Positions 17,199 to 27,897 of a stretch of 64,000 nucleotides of DNA are shown here, piece by piece (position 1 is the first letter of the stretch; the number at the start of each line of letters is the position of its first letter). The notes below the pieces were generated by a model. It searched no databases. It was not told the DNA's origin and saw only the letters and a list, made by a program, of their open reading frames with translations. The stretch is from positions 124,001 through 188,000 of the forward strand of contig NZ_JAEMGS010000008.1 in NCBI RefSeq assembly GCF_017309075.1, given 5' to 3'. The position numbers and the translations under genes were made by a program. Origin of the DNA: Motiliproteus sp. SC1-56. GTDB taxonomy: Bacteria; Pseudomonadota; Gammaproteobacteria; Pseudomonadales; Balneatricaceae.

Positions 17199-17411
17199 AT
17201 GAGCCAATCAGCCAAGCGCATCCCCTGCCCGCAATGCAAGAAACCCAGCGAATGGTCCAGCCGCAACCCCTGGCGCCCGTTCTGCAGCGAGCGTTGCAAG
17301 CTGATCGACCTGGGCGCCTGGGCCAACGAAGAGTACCAGATCGAGGGGCAGCGCCACCCGGATTTCAGCGACCCGGACAGCGCCGGTGAAGAGGATGGTC
17401 CGCTGCATTGA
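17199..17411 (+). CDS. yacG: DNA gyrase inhibitor, zinc-binding YacG
   Basis: This 70-residue protein has the C-x2-C...C-x3-C zinc motif (CPQCKK near the N-terminus, CSERCK at about residues 27-32) and the conserved [12 protein letters not shown]. YacG binds gyrase B and inhibits supercoiling in E. coli. It is the last gene of the pilBCD-coaE-yacG run and converges on the Nudix-ThiE gene, with a 23-base gap and no evident terminator. Confidence 0.93.
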   Translation: MSQSAKRIPCPQCKKPSEWSSRNPWRPFCSERCKLIDLGAWANEEYQIEGQRHPDFSDPDSAGEEDGPLH

Positions 17412-17434
17412 CCGGTCGCCCTGCGCCGCTGAAG

Positions 17435-18379
17435 CTATTCCCAGAAAGCCCGGATCGCCGCGACCCCCTGCCCTCCAAGCGCCTGCACTCGACCGATATC
17501 TTCACCATCCACACCGCCCAGCGCGTACACCGGCAGGGCCGCCCGCTCGACCAACGCTTCAAACTGCGACCAACCCAGTGCCGCTGCGCCGGGATGGCTG
17601 GCGGTGGCATTCACCGGTGACAGGGAAACAAAGCTCAGGGCCAGCTCGGACGCACGCATCAGCTCTTGCAAGTCGTGACAGGAGGCGCTGATCAGCTTCC
17701 CACGCCAGGGTTCAAGCTCATCACGGGACACGGCCATCAGGCGCCGACTGTTGAGATGCAGTCCCACATCTGGGACGCAGGATGCCAGCGCCGGATCGGC
17801 GTTGAGCAGCAGTTGAGCCCCCACACCCTGGCATAGCTGCCGTGCCCGCTGCGCATAATGGAGATAGTCACCAGGATCCAGATCCGGCGCCCGCAACTGA
17901 ACCAGCCTTACCCCTTTTTCCAACGCACGGCCCAGGCGCTGCTCAAACGCCTTCAGCCCCGCCGCCGCACCGGTCACCAGGTAGCGGTCAGGCAATTGCA
18001 AGGCGTTGATGATGGGGCGGTTGGCGGCCGGGAACTGGCCAGGCTCCAACGCCTCGCACTCAACCCAGCGCAGCGGCTGACCTTCGAGCCCCCGGGGCTC
18101 GCCCCGAAAACGGGTGACCCGCCAGACATCCAGCAGCACGCACTTGTCCGGATAGGAATAGGGAATACGGATCAGAGGATGATAGGCCAGCGCCTCGATA
18201 CCCAGCTCTTCACGCAGCTCACGACACAGGGCGGCCTGTACTGACTCGCCGGGCTCCAACTTGCCCCCGGGAAACTCCCACAAGCCCCCCTGGTGCGCAT
18301 CGGGAGCACGCTGGGTAATCAGCAGGCGACCGTCCGGACCTTCGATGGCCGCGGCCGCCACATGCACCAGGCTACTCAA
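17435..18379 (-). CDS. Nudix hydrolase fused to a ThiE/TenI-like domain
   Basis: This protein of about 314 residues has two domains. Residues 1-130 are MutT-like, with a complete Nudix box (GGKLEPGES through REELGIE) suited to 8-oxo-dGTP-type hydrolysis. Residues about 131-314 resemble thiamine-phosphate synthase (RYLVTG, VRLVQLRAPD, YALGGV). In true ThiE the fourth strand reads VHLGQ.D; here it is LHLNSRR, so the synthase site appears degenerate, as in TenI-like domains. The same fusion beside argJ-secA is known in Pseudomonas. The start is probably TTG 18379 or a nearby GTG; it is uncertain. Confidence 0.85.
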   Translation of the reverse strand: MSSLVHVAAAAIEGPDGRLLITQRAPDAHQGGLWEFPGGKLEPGESVQAALCRELREELGIEALAYHPLIRIPYSYPDKCVLLDVWRVTRFRGEPRGLEGQPLRWVECEALEPGQFPAANRPIINALQLPDRYLVTGAAAGLKAFEQRLGRALEKGVRLVQLRAPDLDPGDYLHYAQRARQLCQGVGAQLLLNADPALASCVPDVGLHLNSRRLMAVSRDELEPWRGKLISASCHDLQELMRASELALSFVSLSPVNATASHPGAAALGWSQFEALVERAALPVYALGGVDGEDIGRVQALGGQGVAAIRAFWE

Positions 18380-18381
18380 GG

Positions 18382-19596
18382 TCAGGAGCGGTAATCGGCG
18401 TTGATCGACACGTAATCCTTGGAAAGATCCGTGGTCCAGACCCGCTCACAGGCGCTGCCGCGGGCCAGCACAACGCGAATCAGGATCTCCTCCTGGCTCA
18501 TCACCCGCTGGCCCTGCTCTTCGGTATACGCGGGAGCACGACCGCCGTTCTCAACGATACAGACGTCATCCAGGTAGATGCGCAGGGCTTCCAGATCCAG
18601 CCCCGGTATCTCCGCCCGCCCCACGGCCGCGAGAATCCGCCCCCAGTTGGGGTCGCTGGCAAAGAGCGCGGTTTTGACCAGCGGCGAGTGGGCGATGGTG
18701 TAGGCGGTGTCCAGAGCTTCCCGACTGCTCGCCGCCTCATCCACCTCGATGGTGACGAACTTGGTGGCCCCCTCGCCGTCACGGACGATGGCGTGGGCCA
18801 GCTCCATCAACACCGCCTCCACCGCCTCGGCAAAGGCATGCCAGCCTTCGCTTTGTGGCTTCAAGGCGACATCAGCCCCGCCGGTTGCCACCAGCATGCA
18901 GGCATCGTTGGTGGAGGTATCGCCATCGACGGTGACCCGGTTGAAAGAACGATCAGCCGCAGTGCTTAGCAGCGCCTGCAATGCCGGCTGGCTAACCTTT
19001 GCGTCGGTAGCGATAAACGCCAGCATGGTGGCCATATTGGGCTTGATCATGCCCGCCCCCTTGGAGATGCCGCTGATCCGCACCTCGCCTTCGGGCAGGG
19101 CTACCCGACGGGTAGCCCCCTTGGGGCGCGTATCGGTGGTCATGATCCCGGCAGCCGCTTCCGCCCAGCCCGCCTCGCTCAACGCCCCACAGGCTTCGGG
19201 TAGCCCCGCGATCAGCGGCTGCACGGGCAGGGGCTCGCCGATCACCCCCGTGGAGAACGGCAACACCGCCTCGGGCTCAACCCCTTGCAACTCAGCCAGG
19301 GCCCGGCAGCTGGCCTGGGCATCCTTCAACCCCTGGGCGCCGGTGCCGGCGTTGGCGTTACCGGTATTGACCAGCAGGTAGCGGGGCGCGCACACCTCGA
19401 GGTGCTCTTTGCTGAGCGTCACCGGTGCGGCGCAGAAGGCGTTGCGGGTAAAAACCCCGGCCACGCTGCTGCCCTTAGCAATCTCCATCACCACCAAATC
19501 TGTGCGGTCAGGGTACTTGATCCCGGCTTGGGCGGTGCCGAGACGAAAACCGCGGATCGTTTCGAACTCCGGAAGAGTTCCTGGACCTACAGCCAT
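18382..19596 (-). CDS. argJ: Bifunctional glutamate N-acetyltransferase / ornithine acetyltransferase
   Basis: This 404-residue precursor acts in cyclic arginine synthesis. It recycles acetyl groups from N-acetylornithine to glutamate. It self-cleaves before the nucleophilic threonine in KPNMATMLAF (Thr190), yielding alpha and beta chains. The ATG at 19596 has GGAG nine bases upstream and matches the family N-terminus; an in-frame ATG eight codons earlier is less likely. It follows secA by 54 bases and may share its transcript. Confidence 0.96.
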   Translation of the reverse strand: MAVGPGTLPEFETIRGFRLGTAQAGIKYPDRTDLVVMEIAKGSSVAGVFTRNAFCAAPVTLSKEHLEVCAPRYLLVNTGNANAGTGAQGLKDAQASCRALAELQGVEPEAVLPFSTGVIGEPLPVQPLIAGLPEACGALSEAGWAEAAAGIMTTDTRPKGATRRVALPEGEVRISGISKGAGMIKPNMATMLAFIATDAKVSQPALQALLSTAADRSFNRVTVDGDTSTNDACMLVATGGADVALKPQSEGWHAFAEAVEAVLMELAHAIVRDGEGATKFVTIEVDEAASSREALDTAYTIAHSPLVKTALFASDPNWGRILAAVGRAEIPGLDLEALRIYLDDVCIVENGGRAPAYTEEQGQRVMSQEEILIRVVLARGSACERVWTTDLSKDYVSINADYRS

Positions 19597-19650
19597 GACG
19601 TTTTCTCCTGCAGCGGGCACCCCGGCGCCCCGCTTAACCTTGATTCAGCG

Positions 19651-22386
19651 CTAGGCCAGCCGGCCGTGACACTGCTTGTATTTCTTGCCGGACCCGCAAG
19701 GGCAGGGCTCGTTGCGGCCCACCTTCTTGGTCTCGCGCACGTAGGGAGCATGCCCCTCCTCGTCCTCGGGGGCGGCCTGCTGCTCGCCTTCCATCGCCGA
19801 GGATTCCGCGTGCTGGAACTCCATTTTCTGCCGCTCCAGGGCTTCGCGGCGCTGCTGCTCCAGGGCCTCCACCTCTTCGGGCTGGCGTACCTGAACGTGG
19901 CAGATAATCCTCACCACGTCCTGCTTGATGTTCTCCAGCAGTGCCTGGAAAAGCTCGAAGGACTCGCGCTTGTACTCCTGCTTCGGGTTTTTCTGAGCGT
20001 AGCCGCGCAGGTGAATGCCCTGGCGCAGGTGATCCATGGTAGCCAGGTGCTCCTTCCACAGGGTATCGAGCACCTGCAGCATGACCTGCTTTTCAAACAG
20101 ACGCATGGACTTCTCGCCCACCACGGCCTCTTTCTCCCGGTAGGCCTCCACCACCGCCTGCTGAATTTTCTCGCGCAGGGTCTCTTCGTGCAGATGATCG
20201 TCTTCATCCAGCCACTGCTGGATGGGTAGCTGAAGGTTCAGGTCGCTGGCGAGCTGCTTCTCAAGACCCGGGACATCCCACTGTTCTTCCAGGCTCTGGG
20301 GCGGTATATAGCCGCTGATCAGCTCATCGACCACCTCGGTGCGCACCGCCTCGATCACGTCGGAGATATCGTCGGTCGCCATCAGCTCATTGCGCTGGGC
20401 GTAAATGTTACGCCGCTGATCGTTGGCGACATCGTCGTATTCCAGCAGCTGTTTACGAATATCGAAGTTGCGACCTTCGACCTTGCGCTGGGCCTTCTCG
20501 ATGGCGTTGGTCACCATCTTGTGCTCGATCGCCTCGCCTTTCTCCATGCCCAGGCGCTGCATGAACATCTTCACCCGCTCAGAGGCGAAGATACGCATCA
20601 GGTTGTCATCCAGGGAGAGGAAGAAGCGGGAGGAGCCCGGATCCCCCTGGCGCCCCGCACGCCCGCGGAGCTGGTTGTCGATGCGGCGGGACTCGTGGCG
20701 CTCTGTACCGACGATGTGCAGCCCGCCGGCCTCCAGCACGATCTCGTGCCGTTTTGCCCACTCGGCCTTGATTGCCTCGATTTGCTCGGGCGCGGGGCTG
20801 TCCAGCTTGGCCACTTCCGACTCCCAGTTACCGCCGAGCACGATGTCGGTACCCCGGCCGGCCATGTTGGTGGCGATGGTAACCGCCCCCGGGCGTCCGG
20901 CGTCGGCAATGATCTGCGCCTCACTCTCGTGGTGCTTGGCGTTGAGCACGTTGTGCTGAATCTTGGCGTTGGTCAGCAGCTGGGAGATCACCTCGGACAT
21001 TTCGATCGAGGCCGTCCCCACCAGCACCGGTTGCTGGCGCTCCCGGCAGCTTTTGATCTCCTCGACGATGGCGTCAAACTTTTCCTGCAGGGTAAGGTAA
21101 ACCAGATCGTTGTAATCTTTACGCTGCACCGGCTTGTTGGTGGGGATCACCACCACGTCCAGGCTGTAGATCTGACGCAGCTCGAACGCCTCGGTGTCGG
21201 CGGTACCGGTCATTCCCGACAGTTTGCTGTAGAGGCGGAAGTAGTTCTGGAAGGTGGTGGAAGCCAGGGTCTGGCTTTCGTTCTGAATCGCTACCCCCTC
21301 CTTGGCCTCCACCGCCTGGTGCAGCCCCTCGGACCAGCGCCGCCCGGGCATGGTGCGCCCGGTATGCTCATCGACGATCACCACCTGGTTGTTCTGGACG
21401 ATGTAGTCCACATCCTTGGTGAACATCACGTGGGCCCGTAGGCCCGCGTGGACGTGATGCAGCAGGTTTAGATTCTTGGGCGCGTAGAGGGACTCCTCTT
21501 CCGGCAGCAATCCCATCTCCCGCAGCAGCCCCTCGACGTAGCTGTGACCTTCCTCGGTGAGCTCGACCGCCTTTTGCTTCTCATCCACCGTATAGTGACC
21601 GATCTCGCTGGGCTCTTCTTCCCCTTCGGCAAGCTCGGGCTGGCGCTCAAGCTTGGGGATCAGGCCGTTAATCTTGCGGTACAGCTCCGAGCTGTCCTCG
21701 GCGGGACCGGAGATGATCAGCGGCGTACGGGCCTCGTCGATCAGAATGGAGTCCACTTCGTCGACGATGGCGTAACTCAGCGAGCGCTGGACCTTGTCCT
21801 CGGTGCTGAACGCCATGTTGTCGCGCAGGTAATCGAAGCCGAATTCGTTATTGGTACCGTAGGTGATATCCGCCTCGTAGGCGGCCTTCTTGCCAACAGG
21901 ATCCTGTCCCGAGTAGATGACGCCGACGGTCAGGCCCAGGGCGTTGTAGAGTTTGCCCATCCAGTCCGAGTCGCGCTTGGCCAGGTAGTCGTTGACGGTA
22001 ACCACGTGCATGCCTTCGCCGGGGATGGCGTTGAGGTAGGCCGCCAGGGTGGCCACCAGGGTTTTACCCTCACCGGTGCGCATCTCGGCAATGGCCCCCT
22101 CGTGCAGGGTGATACCGCCGATCAGCTGCACGTCAAAGTGACGCATGCCCAGCACCCGCCGCGACATTTCGCGACAGACGGCGAACGCTTCCGGAAGCAG
22201 CGCATCCAGGCCCTCGCCGTTCTTATAACGCTCGCGGAACTCCTGGGTTTTGGCCCGCAGCTGCGCATCGTCCAGCGCCTCCATGTCGGGTTCCAGGGCA
22301 TTGATGGTCTTGACCACCTTGCCCATGCGTTTCAGTTCTCGCTCGTTCTTGCTTCCAAATAGCTTTCTTATTAGCGGGGCAATCAT
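19651..22386 (-). CDS. secA: Preprotein translocase ATPase
   Basis: This 911-residue Sec motor pushes unfolded preproteins through SecYEG. It has the DEAD motor with Walker [29 protein letters not shown] and the [16 protein letters not shown] box, and the second motor half ([30 protein letters not shown]). The C-terminal zinc/SecB-binding tail is [14 protein letters not shown]. The full length is normal. No secM lies upstream; lpxC precedes it behind a strong terminator, so secA must have its own promoter in 22387-22540. Confidence 0.98.
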   Translation of the reverse strand: MIAPLIRKLFGSKNERELKRMGKVVKTINALEPDMEALDDAQLRAKTQEFRERYKNGEGLDALLPEAFAVCREMSRRVLGMRHFDVQLIGGITLHEGAIAEMRTGEGKTLVATLAAYLNAIPGEGMHVVTVNDYLAKRDSDWMGKLYNALGLTVGVIYSGQDPVGKKAAYEADITYGTNNEFGFDYLRDNMAFSTEDKVQRSLSYAIVDEVDSILIDEARTPLIISGPAEDSSELYRKINGLIPKLERQPELAEGEEEPSEIGHYTVDEKQKAVELTEEGHSYVEGLLREMGLLPEEESLYAPKNLNLLHHVHAGLRAHVMFTKDVDYIVQNNQVVIVDEHTGRTMPGRRWSEGLHQAVEAKEGVAIQNESQTLASTTFQNYFRLYSKLSGMTGTADTEAFELRQIYSLDVVVIPTNKPVQRKDYNDLVYLTLQEKFDAIVEEIKSCRERQQPVLVGTASIEMSEVISQLLTNAKIQHNVLNAKHHESEAQIIADAGRPGAVTIATNMAGRGTDIVLGGNWESEVAKLDSPAPEQIEAIKAEWAKRHEIVLEAGGLHIVGTERHESRRIDNQLRGRAGRQGDPGSSRFFLSLDDNLMRIFASERVKMFMQRLGMEKGEAIEHKMVTNAIEKAQRKVEGRNFDIRKQLLEYDDVANDQRRNIYAQRNELMATDDISDVIEAVRTEVVDELISGYIPPQSLEEQWDVPGLEKQLASDLNLQLPIQQWLDEDDHLHEETLREKIQQAVVEAYREKEAVVGEKSMRLFEKQVMLQVLDTLWKEHLATMDHLRQGIHLRGYAQKNPKQEYKRESFELFQALLENIKQDVVRIICHVQVRQPEEVEALEQQRREALERQKMEFQHAESSAMEGEQQAAPEDEEGHAPYVRETKKVGRNEPCPCGSGKKYKQCHGRLA

Positions 22387-22542
22387 ATTATGAGACTATT
22401 CCGTTTCGTTGCAGGGCCCGACAATCCGGGCGAAGACTAAGATTTGGGGGCATTTTACCCTTATTTCAAGGGGGGGTCGAAGACCGCTGCGCGACGGACC
22501 ACAGACCACGCCCCCTTCACCCCAGGGCCACACGCCCAGATA

Positions 22543-22577
22543 CAAAAAAGCCGGGAACGAGGCCTCGTTCCCGGCTT
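22543..22577 (-). terminator. Rho-independent terminator at the end of the dcw cluster
   Basis: A perfect 15-base palindromic stem (22548-22562 with 22563-22577) is followed on the minus strand by a T-run. It lies about 28 bases past the lpxC stop. It ends the mraZ-to-lpxC transcript and insulates secA. Confidence 0.92.
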
Positions 22578-22605
22578 GTGAACGCTTGCGAATCCGGCAG
22601 GCGGA

Positions 22606-23517
22606 TCAGCCTGCCAGGATCGGCTGCATGTAAGAGATAGGCGCCTTCTCCGCCCCCTCGAAAGTCACCACTTCCCAGGCACTCTCCTGGCGCAGCAGCT
22701 CACGGAGCAGCAGGTTATTGAGGTAGTGACCGGACTTGTAGCCTTTGAACTCGCCAATCAGGCTCTTGCCCAGCAGGTAGAGGTCACCCACGGCATCCAG
22801 CACCTTGTGCTTGACGAACTCGTCGTCGTAGCGCAAGCCGTCCTCGTTCAGCACGCGGTAATCATCCACCACGATGGCGTTGTCCATGCTACCGCCCAGG
22901 GCCAGGTTCTGGGCACGCAGGTGCTCGATGTCGCGCATGAAACCGAAGGTGCGCGCCCGGCTTACCTCCTTGACGAAGGAGGTGCTGGAAAAGTCGAGAC
23001 AGCACTGCTTGTTGCGGTCCCGGAACACCGGGTGATCGAATTCGATGGTGAAGCTCACCTTGAAGCCGTCAAAGGGCTCGAAGCTCGCCTTCTTGCCTTC
23101 GTGCTCGATCTCCACCTTGCGCTTGATCCGGATAAACTGCTTGGCAGCCTCCTGCTCACGGATGCCGGCAGACTGGATCAGGAACACGAAAGGCGCGGCG
23201 CTGCCATCCATGATGGGCACCTCTTCGGCGTTCAGCTCCACGTAGGCGTTGTCGATGCCCAGGCCCGCCATAGCCGACAGCAGGTGCTCGACCGTCGCGA
23301 TCCGCACCTCGCCGTTACTGAGGTTGGTGGACATGGTGGTGTCACCGACGTTCTCCGCCCAGGCGGGAATCTCCACCACCGGATCCAGGTCCACCCGCCG
23401 AAAGACGATGCCCGTGTCCACCGGCGCGGGCTTGAGCGTAAGATAGACCTTTTCACCGGTGTGGAGACCCACACCGGTGGCCTTGATGGCATTTTTAAGC
23501 GTGCGCTGTTTGATCAT
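22606..23517 (-). CDS. lpxC: UDP-3-O-acyl-N-acetylglucosamine deacetylase
   Basis: This 303-residue zinc enzyme carries out the committed step of lipid A synthesis. The zinc ligands lie in [15 protein letters not shown] (first His) and [15 protein letters not shown] (His and Asp). The GxxxG-free N-terminus [21 protein letters not shown] is typical. It is the last gene of the dcw cluster, 72 bases after ftsZ, and is followed by a terminator. Confidence 0.97.
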   Translation of the reverse strand: MIKQRTLKNAIKATGVGLHTGEKVYLTLKPAPVDTGIVFRRVDLDPVVEIPAWAENVGDTTMSTNLSNGEVRIATVEHLLSAMAGLGIDNAYVELNAEEVPIMDGSAAPFVFLIQSAGIREQEAAKQFIRIKRKVEIEHEGKKASFEPFDGFKVSFTIEFDHPVFRDRNKQCCLDFSSTSFVKEVSRARTFGFMRDIEHLRAQNLALGGSMDNAIVVDDYRVLNEDGLRYDDEFVKHKVLDAVGDLYLLGKSLIGEFKGYKSGHYLNNLLLRELLRQESAWEVVTFEGAEKAPISYMQPILAG

Positions 23518-23589
23518 GCTACCGACAACTTATTGATGTGCAAAATATCGACGGATCATAGCAAAACTCGCGGTCAAAGGACAGCGTGA

Positions 23590-24792
23590 TCAGTCGGCCT
23601 GGCGTCGCAGAAACGCCGGAATATCGAGAAACTCCATCTCGTCATCGGTACCCGTTCGAAGCCCCGTGGCGGCGTGCTCAGCACCGCTCTGGGCCTCGGT
23701 TTCGGTCCGCGCGGAAGTCCCGGCTCGGCCTTGCCGACGCAGCACCGCGGGCAGCTCCAGCTGGTCGAAATCCAAGGTGCCGTCGGCCTTGCGCTGATTG
23801 TCGTTACGGCTGGCGAGCTTTACCTTCGGCATCTCCCGGTCACCCAGGCCGGTCGCCACCACCGTGACCTTGAGCTCGTCGCTCATTTCCGGGTCGATCA
23901 CCGTTCCCACCACCACGGTGGCGTTATCCGAGGCAAACTCCTCGATGGTGTCGCCCACCTCGGAGAACTCACCCAGGCTCAGGTCCAGCCCGGCGGTGAT
24001 GTTGACCAAAATCCCGCGGGCGCCCTGCAGGTCGATATCTTCCAGCAAAGGACAGCGGATCGCCATCTCGGCGGCCTCGCGGGCCCGGCTGTCGCCGCGT
24101 CCCACGCCGGTCCCCATCATCGCCATGCCCATCTCGGACATCACCGTCTTCACGTCGGCAAAGTCGACGTTGATCATCCCCGGGCGAATGATCAGGTCGG
24201 CAATCCCCCGCACCGCGCCCTGCAAGACGCTGTTCGCCTCCTTGAAGGCCTCCAGCAAGGAGGCGTTCTTGCCCATCACCTGCAGCAGCTTCTCGTTAGG
24301 GATGGTGATCAGCGAGTCCACGTTCTCCTGCAGCCCCTTGATCCCCTCCTCGGCCACCTTAAGCCGGCGCCGCCCTTCGAACGGGAAGGGTTTGGTCACC
24401 ACCGCCACGGTGAGAATACCCAGCTCCTTGGCCACTTCCGCGACAACCGGGGCGGCACCGGTACCGGTGCCGCCGCCCATGCCGGCGGTGATAAACACCA
24501 TGTCGGCCCCTTTGAGCATGTCGGCGATACGCTCACGGTCCTCCATGGCCGCCTGCCGGCCAATCTCCGGATTGGCGCCGGCACCGAGCCCCTTGGTCAG
24601 GTCGCCACCCAACTGCAGCACGCTGGTGGCGCCTAGCCCTTGTAACGCCTGAGCGTCGGTGTTGGCGCAGATGAAATCAACTCCGTCGATCTCGCTGGTG
24701 AGCATGTGCTGAACGGCGTTGCCGCCGCCACCGCCGACACCGATCACTTTGATCACCGCACTCTGGGGTACGTTGTCGACCAGTTCAAACAT
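23590..24792 (-). CDS. ftsZ: Cell division tubulin homologue
   Basis: This 400-residue GTPase forms the Z ring. The tubulin signature GGGTGTG is at residues 106-112, the T7 loop reads [17 protein letters not shown], and the C-terminal conserved peptide LDIPAFLRR that binds FtsA and ZipA precedes a short tail. The variable linker (about residues 320-385) is Gln/Ala/Thr rich. The 79-base gap after ftsA leaves room for an ftsZ-proximal promoter. Confidence 0.98.
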   Translation of the reverse strand: MFELVDNVPQSAVIKVIGVGGGGGNAVQHMLTSEIDGVDFICANTDAQALQGLGATSVLQLGGDLTKGLGAGANPEIGRQAAMEDRERIADMLKGADMVFITAGMGGGTGTGAAPVVAEVAKELGILTVAVVTKPFPFEGRRRLKVAEEGIKGLQENVDSLITIPNEKLLQVMGKNASLLEAFKEANSVLQGAVRGIADLIIRPGMINVDFADVKTVMSEMGMAMMGTGVGRGDSRAREAAEMAIRCPLLEDIDLQGARGILVNITAGLDLSLGEFSEVGDTIEEFASDNATVVVGTVIDPEMSDELKVTVVATGLGDREMPKVKLASRNDNQRKADGTLDFDQLELPAVLRRQGRAGTSARTETEAQSGAEHAATGLRTGTDDEMEFLDIPAFLRRQAD

Positions 24793-24871
24793 GTCCCTCT
24801 CCCCTCACTTGAGTCATTTAACGCTGTATCAGTTAATAATTACTGCTTTACTTTCTTCTAGTTAGCGAGCC

Positions 24872-26158
24872 TCAGAAGTTACTCTGAAACCAGCCTCGCA
24901 TTCTTTCCAGCATGCTTGAGCCCCGGCCGACCCATTGCGACCCGCGGGCCATCAGCCCGGGGCCCGGTTTCGGCAGGGCTCTGCCACGGCCTGTCTGGCC
25001 CTGGTGTTTGCCGGCATGCAGCAGCAGCCCCACGCCGGTGGCGTAGATCGGGCTGTGCAAAATCTCGTTCAGGCCGTTAACGCCAGTAGGTTTGGCCAGG
25101 CGCACCGGCATATGAAAAATCTCCTCGGCCAGCTCCACCGCCCCTTCCATCTTCGCGGTGCCCCCGGTCAGCACGATGCCGGCGGCTACCAAATCCTCGA
25201 ACCCGGAGCGGCGCAATTCCGCCTGAACCAGGGTGAAGAGCTCGTCGTAGCGGGGCTCCACCACCTCGGCCAGGGCCTGACAGCTGAGATCCCGGGGCGG
25301 GCGGTCGCCTACGCTGGGTACCTTGATAATCTCCTCGCTGCTCGCCAGCTGGGCCAGGGCGCAGGCGTACTTGACCTTAATCTCCTCGGCGTGGGGCGTG
25401 GGCGTACGCAGGGCCATGGCGATATCGTTGGTGACCTGATCCCCGGCAATGGGAATCACCGCTGTGTGACGGATGGCGCCGCCGGTGAAGATGGCGATAT
25501 CGGTGGTGCCGCCACCGATGTCCACCATGCAGACCCCCAGCTCCTTCTCGTCCTCGGTGAGCACCGCGTAGCTTGAGGCCAACTGCTCCAGCACCACCCC
25601 GTCTACTTCGAGGCCGCAGCGGCGGACGCACTTTTCGATGTTCTGGGCCGCGTTCAGCGCACCGGTAACTAGGTGCACCTTGGCTTCCAGCCGCACCCCG
25701 GACATTCCCAGGGGTTCCTTGATCCCCTCCTGGTTATCGATCACGTACTCCTGGGGCAGAATGTGCAGAATCTTCTGGTCGGCGGGAATGGCCACCGCCC
25801 GGGCGGCGTCGATCACCCGGTCCAGGTCCTGCTCCAGCACCTCGCGGTCCCGAATGGCGACGATGCCGTGGGAGTTCATGGAGTTGATGTGGCTGCCCGC
25901 GATACCGGCGGTCACCGAGTGAATCTTGCAGCCGGCCATCAGCTCGGCCTCTTCCACCGCGCGTTGAATGGAAGTCACCGTGGATTCGATGTTAACCACC
26001 ACTCCGCGCTTGAGGCCGCGGGAGGGGTGTGCGCCCATCCCCACCACCTCGATCGTGCCGTCGGGCCCCACCTCGCCCACCAGCGCCACCACCTTGGAGG
26101 TGCCGATGTCGAGACCGACGATCATGTTGCTGTATTCATTGTTCCCTGAGCTTGTCAT
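24872..26158 (-). CDS. ftsA: Cell division actin-like protein
   Basis: This 428-residue actin-fold ATPase tethers FtsZ to the membrane and recruits later divisome proteins. Phosphate loops are MIVGLDIGTSKVVALVG and VDIGGGTTDIAIF, and GIVLTGGTAKMEG is the adenosine motif. The amphipathic membrane-targeting helix is at the very C-terminus (LERMRGWFQSNF). The ATG at 26158 follows the ftsQ stop by one base. Confidence 0.97.
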   Translation of the reverse strand: MTSSGNNEYSNMIVGLDIGTSKVVALVGEVGPDGTIEVVGMGAHPSRGLKRGVVVNIESTVTSIQRAVEEAELMAGCKIHSVTAGIAGSHINSMNSHGIVAIRDREVLEQDLDRVIDAARAVAIPADQKILHILPQEYVIDNQEGIKEPLGMSGVRLEAKVHLVTGALNAAQNIEKCVRRCGLEVDGVVLEQLASSYAVLTEDEKELGVCMVDIGGGTTDIAIFTGGAIRHTAVIPIAGDQVTNDIAMALRTPTPHAEEIKVKYACALAQLASSEEIIKVPSVGDRPPRDLSCQALAEVVEPRYDELFTLVQAELRRSGFEDLVAAGIVLTGGTAKMEGAVELAEEIFHMPVRLAKPTGVNGLNEILHSPIYATGVGLLLHAGKHQGQTGRGRALPKPGPGLMARGSQWVGRGSSMLERMRGWFQSNF

Positions 26159-26159
26159 G

Positions 26160-26936
26160 CTATGCCTTGCCGTCGTTATTCGGCGTTGAATTGGATGGTT
26201 GCTGCCAGGTCACGGTCAGGCCATTGGTGTAACGCAGGTCGACCTGCTTGATCTTGTCCGCATAGGGCATCAGCTGGTTGCCGTAAACCCGGGCAAAACG
26301 GCTGATCTTGTCGATCACCTCCCCGCGCCCCACCAGCAGCTCGATGCCGTTATCCAAGGTGGCGCTCCAGGCCCCCCTGGGCTCCAGTTTCAGGGCCGCC
26401 ACCCGCAGGTTGAGGGGGCGAATCAGCTGGTTCAACGCCCGGTACTGCGCCATCATCTGAAGCGGCTTATCCTTCGGCCCTTCCAGGGCCGGCAGGCGGC
26501 TGTAGGCGGCGTTTTCTTCGGGCCAGAACAGCTCGCCACGCTCGTTCACCAGCCCGCCGCCGCCCCAGCGAGCGACCGGCTGCTGCTCACGCACCAGCAC
26601 CTGCACGCCGGCCGGCCACTGGCGCCGCGGGTTCACCCGTTCCACCCAGGGCTCGGCTTCAAGGGCCGCCTGAATCGCCTTGAGGTCCAGCGCCAGGTAA
26701 CGGTTTCCTGCCGCCGCCCACACTTTCTCCGTCAGACCCTCGGCATCGGTTTCCAGCAGCGGTCCCTGCACCTTGACCTGGGCCAGGGGGCGCTCAAGCC
26801 AGGCTACTAACCAGTAGCCGCCGACCCAGAGCAAGGCAATAAACAGCAGCACCTGGGAGGCGACCAGCAGCTGGTAGCCACTGATGGCCCCCACCCGCTG
26901 TCCCGCCGCCGTAGCCATGGCCTGCACCCGTTCCAT
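26160..26936 (-). CDS. ftsQ: Cell division protein, POTRA domain
   Basis: This 258-residue bitopic protein is a scaffold that recruits FtsB/FtsL. It has a cytoplasmic N-terminus, one membrane helix (about residues 26-48), then a POTRA domain starting near RPLAQVKVQGPL and the beta domain. It lies between ddlB (2-base gap) and ftsA, the standard dcw order. Confidence 0.95.
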   Translation of the reverse strand: MERVQAMATAAGQRVGAISGYQLLVASQVLLFIALLWVGGYWLVAWLERPLAQVKVQGPLLETDAEGLTEKVWAAAGNRYLALDLKAIQAALEAEPWVERVNPRRQWPAGVQVLVREQQPVARWGGGGLVNERGELFWPEENAAYSRLPALEGPKDKPLQMMAQYRALNQLIRPLNLRVAALKLEPRGAWSATLDNGIELLVGRGEVIDKISRFARVYGNQLMPYADKIKQVDLRYTNGLTVTWQQPSNSTPNNDGKA

Positions 26937-26938
26937 AC

Positions 26939-27892
26939 TCAGCCCACCGTCTCCAGAATCCGCAAGACCAGGGCGTCAAACTCAAGCCCTGCCTCGCGCG
27001 CCGCCATGGGCACCAGACTGTGATCGGTCATACCGGGAATGGTGTTGACCTCCAGCAGCCAGAAATCGCCAGCAGCATCCTGCATGATATCGACCCGTCC
27101 CCAACCCTGACAGCCCACGGCCGCGAAGGCGTCCAGCGCCAATTGCTGAATCGCCTGCTCCTGCGCCGCGGTTAACCCGGTATCGAAGTGGTAATGGGTG
27201 TCGTCGGAGAGGTACTTGGCCTCGTAATCGTAAAAGGCGTGATCGGTCTCCAGGCGAATCACCGGCAGGGCCCGCCCGTCGAGAATGGCCACGGTAAACT
27301 CGCGCCCCTGGATCCAGCGCTCGGCGAACACCGAGTCGTCCAGCTGGGAGGCGCTCTGGTAGGCCTGCTGCAGCTGGGCGGCGTTATCGACCCGCACCAT
27401 GCCGATGCTGGAGCCTTCGCGGGCGGGCTTGACCATGGCCGGCAGGGGCAGTTCGCTGGCGATCGCCGCCCAGTCACTGTCGGCACGCAGCACGCGGTGG
27501 CCCGGGGACGGCAGTCCGAGTGCACCCCAGATCAGTTTGCAGCGCAGCTTGTCCATCGCCAGCGCCGAGGCGAGCACCCCGCTGCCGGTGTAGGGCACGC
27601 CCAGCATTTCCAGCGCCCCCTGGACCACGCCGTCCTCGCCCCCGGGCCCGTGGAGGGCGATAAAGGCCACGTCCATCTTCTGCTCAAGCAGCTGGGCCAT
27701 GGGATCGGCATCGCCCTTGGACCCGTACAGGTCGATGGGAAACGCATCCACCCCGGCACTCACCAGGGCCTCGAGCACCGCCTGCCCACTCTTGAGGGAA
27801 ACGGCCCTTTCGCTGGAGTTACCGCCAAAAAGCACCCCCACCCGCCCGAAGCTGGCAGGATCACGGCTGGGCTTGGCAAAATTCGCAGCCAT
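26939..27892 (-). CDS. ddlB: D-alanine--D-alanine ligase
   Basis: This protein of about 317 residues is an ATP-grasp ligase that makes the D-Ala-D-Ala dipeptide for murein stems. Features are VGVLFGGNSSERAVSLKSG at the N-terminus, HGPGGEDG, the MVKPAREGSSIGM grasp lysine region and the VNTIPGMTDHSLVP metal site. The ATG at 27892 has an AGGAG site eight bases upstream; an earlier GTG at 27901 falls between that site and the ATG and is less likely. It starts six bases after murC ends. Confidence 0.96.
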   Translation of the reverse strand: MAANFAKPSRDPASFGRVGVLFGGNSSERAVSLKSGQAVLEALVSAGVDAFPIDLYGSKGDADPMAQLLEQKMDVAFIALHGPGGEDGVVQGALEMLGVPYTGSGVLASALAMDKLRCKLIWGALGLPSPGHRVLRADSDWAAIASELPLPAMVKPAREGSSIGMVRVDNAAQLQQAYQSASQLDDSVFAERWIQGREFTVAILDGRALPVIRLETDHAFYDYEAKYLSDDTHYHFDTGLTAAQEQAIQQLALDAFAAVGCQGWGRVDIMQDAAGDFWLLEVNTIPGMTDHSLVPMAAREAGLEFDALVLRILETVG

Positions 27893-27897
27893 CGTTG

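Noticed and set aside
22387-22542. SecM-like arrest peptide or other gene ahead of secA
   Set aside because: No open frame with a signal sequence and arrest motif is present on the minus strand. The gap appears to hold only the secA promoter region.
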